A stretch of DNA of 64,000 nt, from contig CM038050.1 of the NCBI GenBank assembly GCA_021397845.1, forward strand, positions 113,263,891 to 113,327,890, in the 5' to 3' direction. The notes beneath the pieces are model-generated. The model worked only from the letters and a program-made list of their open reading frames with translations. It ran no database searches and was not told the DNA's origin. Shown one piece after another: positions 58,590 through 64,000 of the stretch (position 1 is the stretch's first letter; each line of letters opens with the position of its first letter). Source of the stretch: Areca catechu. Its lineage: Eukaryota > Streptophyta > Magnoliopsida > Arecales > Arecaceae. The translations under genes were made by a program, and so were the position numbers.

Positions 58590-60202
58590 TGATGGGGACA
58601 TCAGGTTAACCCTAGTTCACTATGGGTCCCTGAATTTTGAGTCCCTTAGCCATTTTACAAATTTTATCTTTGAGTCTAATAATCAAGTCCTATTAGCCCT
58701 TTGAGTCTTGTAAGTAGGGCTTGAGTCATTGAAGTCATCTAGAGTCCTGTAATAAGGGTTAAGTCATGAAAGCCCGGTTATGTCTTGTGATTAGGGTTTT
58801 CATTCATTTTGAGTCCTGTAATGAAGGCATGGCCCATTTAGGCCCAGATTAGGATTTGAGTCCTGTTTTGATATCATTGAGTCCTATTTTTGATATCATT
58901 GAGTTTTGTATTTAGAGTTCGATTCATACCATTAGGATTTTGGATCAGTCTTGGGATATGGTCAGCTCAGTTGAGCTAAGTTGGTTGAGTCAGCTCATGT
59001 TGAGCTATTTATCATTTTGAGTCTTGTAGTCATGTCCAGTTTATTAAGTTAAGCCTAGTTTGAGAAGACTCAAGCATATGAAGGACCACACCCAGTGTGC
59101 CATCTCAACAACCGCATAAACTCCCGGTCACACCCTGGATTGTGCCACCTTAGGACTACTTGGAGGATCATGAAGTCAGCCCCATGCATGAATAGTTGAT
59201 GTCCGCATGCCAGCATACCCCTTCCATGCCCCAAGCACACCAAGTCCACATGCCAACAAATATACTTCAATCCTCAGATTCATGGATGCTTGCTTAGGAA
59301 TGTTGTGGACCACACCAAGACCGAGATGGAAGCTATTTGGCACCCCCATGGTCCCTTCTTGGCCGCCCACTACCTACCTTGTTTGGAGGGATTTTGTGTG
59401 GCATGAGAGTGTTTTCTTCCATGTATTTGGCCCCACACTTTAGAAAGAAAGTGGGCACCCGTTATTTTCCTTATTTTTATTTGCTTGGGCCCTAAGTCTC
59501 ATGACTCTATATTAGGGACCCCTTTGTATGAAAATTTTCATCATCTTATTCATGAAATAAAAGTCTTCTTGAAAGAATTGCTTTGTGTCTTGTTCTCCAT
59601 AAGGAGTAGGTGTGAGACCCGTGCCTTTGCTCTTTGAACATCGAGGGGTGTGAGGCCCTATCAAACCCTAGCCGCCATGTTTCTTCTAGCCTAAAGATGT
59701 CCATCATCAACCCATCCTTGCCACCACTTGCTTCCTCTCTCTTCCATGTTTGCTTCAGCCATCTAGCCATATTTTCTATCATTTTCTAACCCTCTTTAGG
59801 TGTTTTGTAGATCCCTCGAGTTTCACATGAATCGGAGTCCGTTTGCCTAGCTTTTGGGCCAGCGGATAGAAAGTTGACGGATCCGCGGGTCTTCAGCTTG
59901 ATCTTCCAGCAACATCCGGGAGTGTGGAGTGATCTCTTCATGGAAGCAGTAGCAAACATTGCTAGGTACACACCTCCTAGCTCTCTAGATCGAGTTATTG
60001 TAGAAGAGCTTGCCCTACCGAGGTTTCTTAGCCCTAGCGGTCCTGTTTTTTATCTTTTTTTAGGGTCTTTTTTGCATGCTTGCGATCTAGAATTTCTATA
60101 GGATAACTTTTTTATCTATTTGACTTAAAATTTGGAAATTAAAATATTAACTTAATGTTGAATCCATGAAAATTCTCCTGCATGCTAATTAGTCCCGTAT
60201 CA
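58590..60202 (+). repeat. 5' LTR of plus-strand gypsy
   Basis: 1613 bp, TGATGGGGACATCAGG ... AGTCCCGTATCA. TATA-like CTATATTAGGG near 59502; AATAAA near 59565. GGTGTGAGACCC (about 59608) and GAGGGGTGTGAGGCCC (about 59640) are the shared U5 motif. No coding sequence recognised. Confidence 0.88.
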
Positions 60203-61283
60203 TTTGGTATCAGAGCAAGTTTAGGGCTTAGTTTTCATCTTCTAAAATCCTTTCTTTAGAAAGTTCACGCCTCCTAAGCGGGATATACGCGTGAAAACCA
60301 TGTATGCTGTCTATCTATGGGAGTAATGAGCCAAGGCTAGATGTGAATTCTTTAGATCAAGGTCCCATGATTTATTTGGGCATATTTTAGTTTCTTTTGC
60401 ATATTAATTTCTGCATCTTGTAATTCCTATATATGGTCTGTTCATTTAATTGTTTCAATATATAAGTAGCTCAGAAAATCTTGATTCTTATTTTTATAGA
60501 TTCATCATATTTGATACTATTTATCAAAATTCTTTCATGATTTAATTCGGCTTATATGTCTTCTGCACGTCTGATTTCCTACCTAGAAAGTTTTTGCACC
60601 TAGAATTTTAGCAAGTAGTAATTTCAGCATGTTTAGGGTTTTGATTGCATAATCTCTACATATTCTAATTTTTTATACATATTTCCTGAATATTAGGTAA
60701 TTTCCTGTATATTATATTTCTACTAAAAATATATAAAAAAATATACAGTAAAACACAAAAAAACTAGAAACCTTAATTGAGTTTTCATATGTGTGCCATC
60801 ATATGCATAAAAGATTTTAAGGGCAATTCTACCATGTCAGATGGGGGGAGGATTTGATCACCTCTCCTTAGCCCAAAACAACTCCCCTTGCATTCGAACC
60901 CAAGCCCAATTTAAAATCCAGTAGCAACCTAAAGCAATTTAGGGATACTAACAGGTTGGGTTCGAACCTTGTGGGAAGACTAGTGCACCCATTACCTCAC
61001 CTATTACTGAAAGTGGGTGCTAAGGCTAGAGGTCCAGAGGCAAATGCCCTAAGTGGATGGTGGTAACTTAATTAGGTCCCTGCAAAAGCAGGGGGGCCTC
61101 CCACTACCCCACTTCTTACTTGGCCTATGGAAGGATTAGGTGTTGTGTTGGTGTAAGTTGAGTCAACCCATTCTGTTTGGGCTCTAGGTCTAAGCAGCCT
61201 TAGTCGATTTCTCTCGTGTGTGTTGCATGTGCACTAGGTCAGGAGTCTTATATTATTCACCATGCCCACAGTCAGTTGAACCC
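60203..61283 (+). other. Primer site and leader of plus-strand gypsy
   Basis: TGGTATCAGAGCAAG at 60205 (initiator Met tRNA). AT-rich leader; from 60815 it shares the TTTTAAGGGCAATTCTACC block and the module TAAGGCTAGAGGTC ... TTACTTGGCC with 7030-7375. Confidence 0.85.
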
Positions 61284-62457
61284 ATGGATAATTCTTATAT
61301 TGAAGCCTAAATAAGAGCCCTCACTGAGCAGATAGCCCAATCATTTACCCAGATGAACCCAAGGTTCAACCAGGTAGAAATAAGGGTAGAAGCCCGTATG
61401 GCCCATGCTAAACATAAATCATCTAGGCCCAATTCCCTTGATCCAAGAGCCTATTATCATGATCTTTTCCCTGAGTCTAACTCTAGATGTCCATACCCAT
61501 ACTTGGTTGACTCAGAGGAAAGACCCATTAGGAGCACCCAACCCTATGCACCCACTTTTGATGGAAGCCTAGATCCTAAGGTGTATATTGTTGAGAGGAG
61601 AGAATGGATCAGTATTTTGAGTACACTAAGATGTCGAAGTTAGGAAAAGTTAGATTGGCCATCATAGGTTAACCCGACATGCTAAGTGGCATTGGGAAGG
61701 TATTGAGGACCAATGTTATCTGAGAGGAGACCAAATAAGTATCTGGAGAGCCATGAGAAGTAAGTTGAGAGAAAAATACCTAGGTAGATTTTATGAGCAC
61801 AAACTTTTGGACCAATGGTATAAATTGAGACAAGGTAATAAAACTGTGTCTGAATACATTGATTAATTTAATGAGTTTATTAGGAGATGTAACACAGTTA
61901 AACCTGAGTCTAAGATCATAGCTAGATTTCGAGATGGCCTATGTAGGGATATCTAGTGGAAACTATTCCATTGGAGAATTTATGACTTGGATGATGCCTA
62001 TCGACTTGCTAGGAAATTCGAGTCATGTCAAAGGGAAATCATGAACTATCGAGTTGTGCCCAGTAGGATTAGTACCTCTGAACCCAAACCCAACCCTAGT
62101 CGGCTTCCTTTAGACCAACCAACTCCTACTGCCTTATTAGTTCTTATGAATGATAGGAGTGAGGAACCTAAAGAAGAGGAATAAGAGAGCGAACCCACTG
62201 AGACTTTAAATGAAGAAACCCTTGAGCCCATTAAAGACTTTAAGTATGAAAAGGATGAACCCATTGAAAATCTAGAGAAAGAAACTCCTGAGCCCATTGA
62301 AGAATCCAAAGAAGACATCTATGAATCAAGTCTAGTAGAGGAGTATGATGGACCCAAGGTTGAAATCTCTGAGGACCTAACAAAAAGAGATCCTGAACCC
62401 ACTAAAGAACTTAGAGAAGTAACTGAGCCAGGATCAAACATAGTTTATGAGAGTGAG
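61284..62457 (+). pseudogene. Gypsy gag, decayed
   Basis: Met at 61284 (MDNSYIEA), then ALTEQIAQSFTQMNPRFNQV, the capsid-core start YAPTFDGSLDPKVYI (frameshift just after), FRDGLCRDI, DDAYRLARKFESCQREI and an acidic tail (EEPKEEE, EPIKDFKYEKDEPIENLEKE). At least one frameshift and several stops. Cut off by the LTR at 62458. Confidence 0.8.
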
Positions 62458-63266
62458 TGATGGGGACATCACTAGCATGGATCCCGGAGCAAGCATGAAT
62501 CTTGAAGTTGCACGAATCTCGAAGCAATATGAATTCCAGAGCAGCACGAATCATGATGCAGTATGAGTTTCGATGCAAATAAATTTAGATTTGAAAATCA
62601 TTTCATCCTCCACGTAAGAAGGTCCCCACATGAATACCAGTGGCACCCAACACATGAAGACACAAGAATGCCCACATGACTGCCAAGTGGCGCCCATGCA
62701 TGCAGATTTTCAGATTTAGATACTTGGCAACTACAAGGAAACACTTGGCACCCATGCATTTTGCCACCCCTTTTCATGAAACTTGAAATTCAAAATTACA
62801 TTTTTCCTCTTTCCATGTAAAATTTGAATTTCAAATGGGGCTTAGAAGGCTATAAATATGCCCCTAATCTCTTTGTAAAAGGAGGAGGTGATGAATGAAA
62901 ATTTTCTTTTTTTTAGAGAAGAGTGATTCTTCTTTTGCTCCGTGAGGAGAGGGTGTGAGGCCCAACCCCAGGACATGATGCGAGGTAATGTCTAGTTATC
63001 CCTTTCCTTGATTCCATCTTCCTTACCACCCTCATGTCTTTTGAGATTCATCCTAACGGCTCCATTAGTGAGGTGGGTGAGATGCCCTAGAGATGAGAGG
63101 TCTTTCCGTGAGTGTGAGTCCCAAAATCCATGAGATCCAGATCTCTGTCTTTCATGCTCGTTATTTACTTCGCCACCCTTAAAAAAATACAAAAAAACTA
63201 GTAGTACCATAATCTTGGTGACTTCCAAGCTCGCCAACGATCCTAGCCCCCATCCGTTCCTCATCA
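62458..63266 (+). repeat. 5' LTR of cargo-bearing element
   Basis: 809 bp, ends CCGTTCCTCATCA. TATAAATA at 62851-62858; GAGGGTGTGAGGCCC near 62950. Confidence 0.85.
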
Positions 63267-63528
63267 ATTTTGATATCAGAGCTAAGAAATTTAGGATATT
63301 AATTATTTTCTTTTTATCCCATCTTATTCCTGTTATTCCCACTATTCCCTGTTTATTTCTGATTTATCCTTGATTTATTCATGTTATCATCTTCTTCCAC
63401 CTTTCCGCCCAGATCCAAGCCCCATTTCCTCCATCCCCTTCTAATTCCTATTCTTATTCTGTCCAGAAACCTTAGACTAGTTATTATCATTAGCGAGCTT
63501 AAAAGATTTGGATCTAAATTTGTGCTCC
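63267..63528 (+). other. Primer site and leader before dehydratase fragment
   Basis: Primer site, then an AT- and pyrimidine-rich leader (TTCTTCCACCTTTCCGCCC, CCATTTCCTCCATCCCC) that could be the captured gene's own 5' UTR. No intron signal evaluated. Confidence 0.6.
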
Positions 63529-64000
63529 ATGGCGGCCATACCAATGCCAACTCCCAATCCGACGGCCCAGATTAGCTCCCGAGTCAAGTTGGTGACCCGC
63601 ATCCCCTCGGCCTTCCTCTGCCAGGTCCGATCCATCTACATCCCCGATGCCTACGGTGGCTTCAACCCTTCGCCCTATTTCTTCCCTGGTGCCTTCGAAT
63701 CCAGCCGAGCCGACTGGCAGACCTCTTATGCCATCCTCGCCAGCAGGGCCGCCGATGAACCCCATCGCGATAAGAAGCCTCCGACACCGGTGCCGATCGC
63801 GAAGCCAGTACTGACGCCAATGGAAACCAACATCGCACCTCCTCTGCCATCGTGAACGGCCACAAGCCGCCCACCGATGCTTCGACGACTTTAGATCTAG
63901 TCCCGATCTCGAACCTCCTGCGGCCGCTGACCATCGTCGACCTCTCCCCGACACTGATGCATGGGTCCCAGCTCCGCGTGGCCTACCATGGCATCCCGGG
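63529..64000 (+). pseudogene. ADT: Arogenate/prephenate dehydratase N-terminal fragment, frameshifted
   Basis: Arogenate dehydratases make phenylalanine from arogenate in plastids. From the Met at 63529 the product begins MAAIPMPTPNP, resembling a Ser/Pro-rich plastid-targeting region, then DWQTSYAILASRA, a segment found before the catalytic domain in plant ADTs. The frame ends at a stop at 63853-63855, but the next frame continues VNGHKPPTDASTTLDLVPI and LRPLTIVDLSPTLMHGSQL, then RVAYHGIPG at the window edge. Plant ADTs have DLSPAPMHGSxLRVAYQGVPG here. So one frameshift lies near 63840-63852. Base composition is far more GC-rich than the surroundings. Being downstream of an LTR and primer site suggests capture by a retrotransposon. 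A real gene hit by a solo LTR is the alternative. Confidence 0.8.

Larger units (their letters stand above)
58590..62457 (+). mobile_element. Plus-strand gypsy element, 5' half
   Basis: 5' LTR (58590-60202), primer site, leader and gag; interrupted at 62458 by another LTR element, with the remainder outside the window. It inserted into array LTR 3; the target would start CAAGC at 58585. Leader and gag layout match the gag-only element at 6139-11386. Confidence 0.85.
62458..64000 (+). mobile_element. LTR element carrying a host dehydratase fragment
   Basis: 5' LTR 62458-63266, primer site TGATATCAGAGCTAAG from 63271, then a leader and the N-terminal coding region of an arogenate/prephenate dehydratase instead of gag. 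The right half is outside the window. The LTR start (TGATGGGGACATCA) matches the gypsy LTR at 58590 and the small element at 50506. It lies within the gag of the plus-strand gypsy. Whether a second LTR follows cannot be seen. Confidence 0.75.

Noticed and set aside
1..64000. tRNA or rRNA genes, CRISPR arrays, telomere-type arrays.
   Set aside because: None seen; scattered AACCCTAA words are isolated and not tandem.

Overview
This window is plant nuclear DNA. It carries plant-type Ty1/copia, Ty3/gypsy chromovirus and Tat-lineage LTR retrotransposons, initiator-Met tRNA primer sites (TGGTATCAGAGC) and 5-bp target-site duplications (TSDs). A monocot is a guess. I see no complete host gene, no tRNA or rRNA gene and no CRISPR array. 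Nearly all 64 kb can be assigned to nested or truncated LTR elements; the exception is a piece of a host metabolic gene at the right edge, inside one of them.

Left half (1-26608): the oldest layer is a minus-strand Tat-type gypsy element (RT/RNase H at 11387-12490; protease, gag, primer site and LTR at 22423-26608). It was split by copia element B (12491-22422, TSD ATGGG, one long gag-pol frame with three nonsense codons) and by a plus-strand gag-only gypsy element ending at 11386. The 5' LTR of that gypsy element is itself broken by a minus-strand gypsy LTR (4492-6138), beside whose primer site copia element A (1-4469) is inserted.

Middle (26609-37083): a plus-strand copia fragment (C) is split by a full-length but decayed chromovirus D (27919-36347, TSD CAAAT) carrying gag, protease, RT, RNase H, integrase and a chromodomain.

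Right half (37084-64000): LTRs resembling the Tat LTR flank non-coding internal regions in the order LTR, internal, LTR, internal, LTR, which fits a tandem array of a large non-autonomous (LARD-like) element. The array is interrupted by three kinds of insertion: solo LTRs (38039-39779, TSD CTCGG; 55675-58084, TSD ATGGC); a gypsy remnant (45899-53733), which in turn holds a solo LTR (46329-48370, TSD GTTAG) and a complete 2.4-kb non-autonomous LTR element (50506-52915, TSD AAATC); and a plus-strand gypsy 5' half (58590-62457). The last element (62458 to the window end) has an LTR and primer site followed, 260 bases on, by the N-terminal coding region of a plant arogenate/prephenate dehydratase, apparently a captured host gene.

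The most unusual points are the captured dehydratase fragment, the tandem LARD array, a 5'-UTR module shared between copia and gypsy elements, a four-copy 5'-UTR motif whose spacing is conserved between two copia families, and family-specific minisatellites that have repeatedly expanded around a GTGTGAG core in the LTRs. All boundaries were read by eye from terminal TG/CA, TSDs, primer sites and internal homology; no alignments or searches were run.
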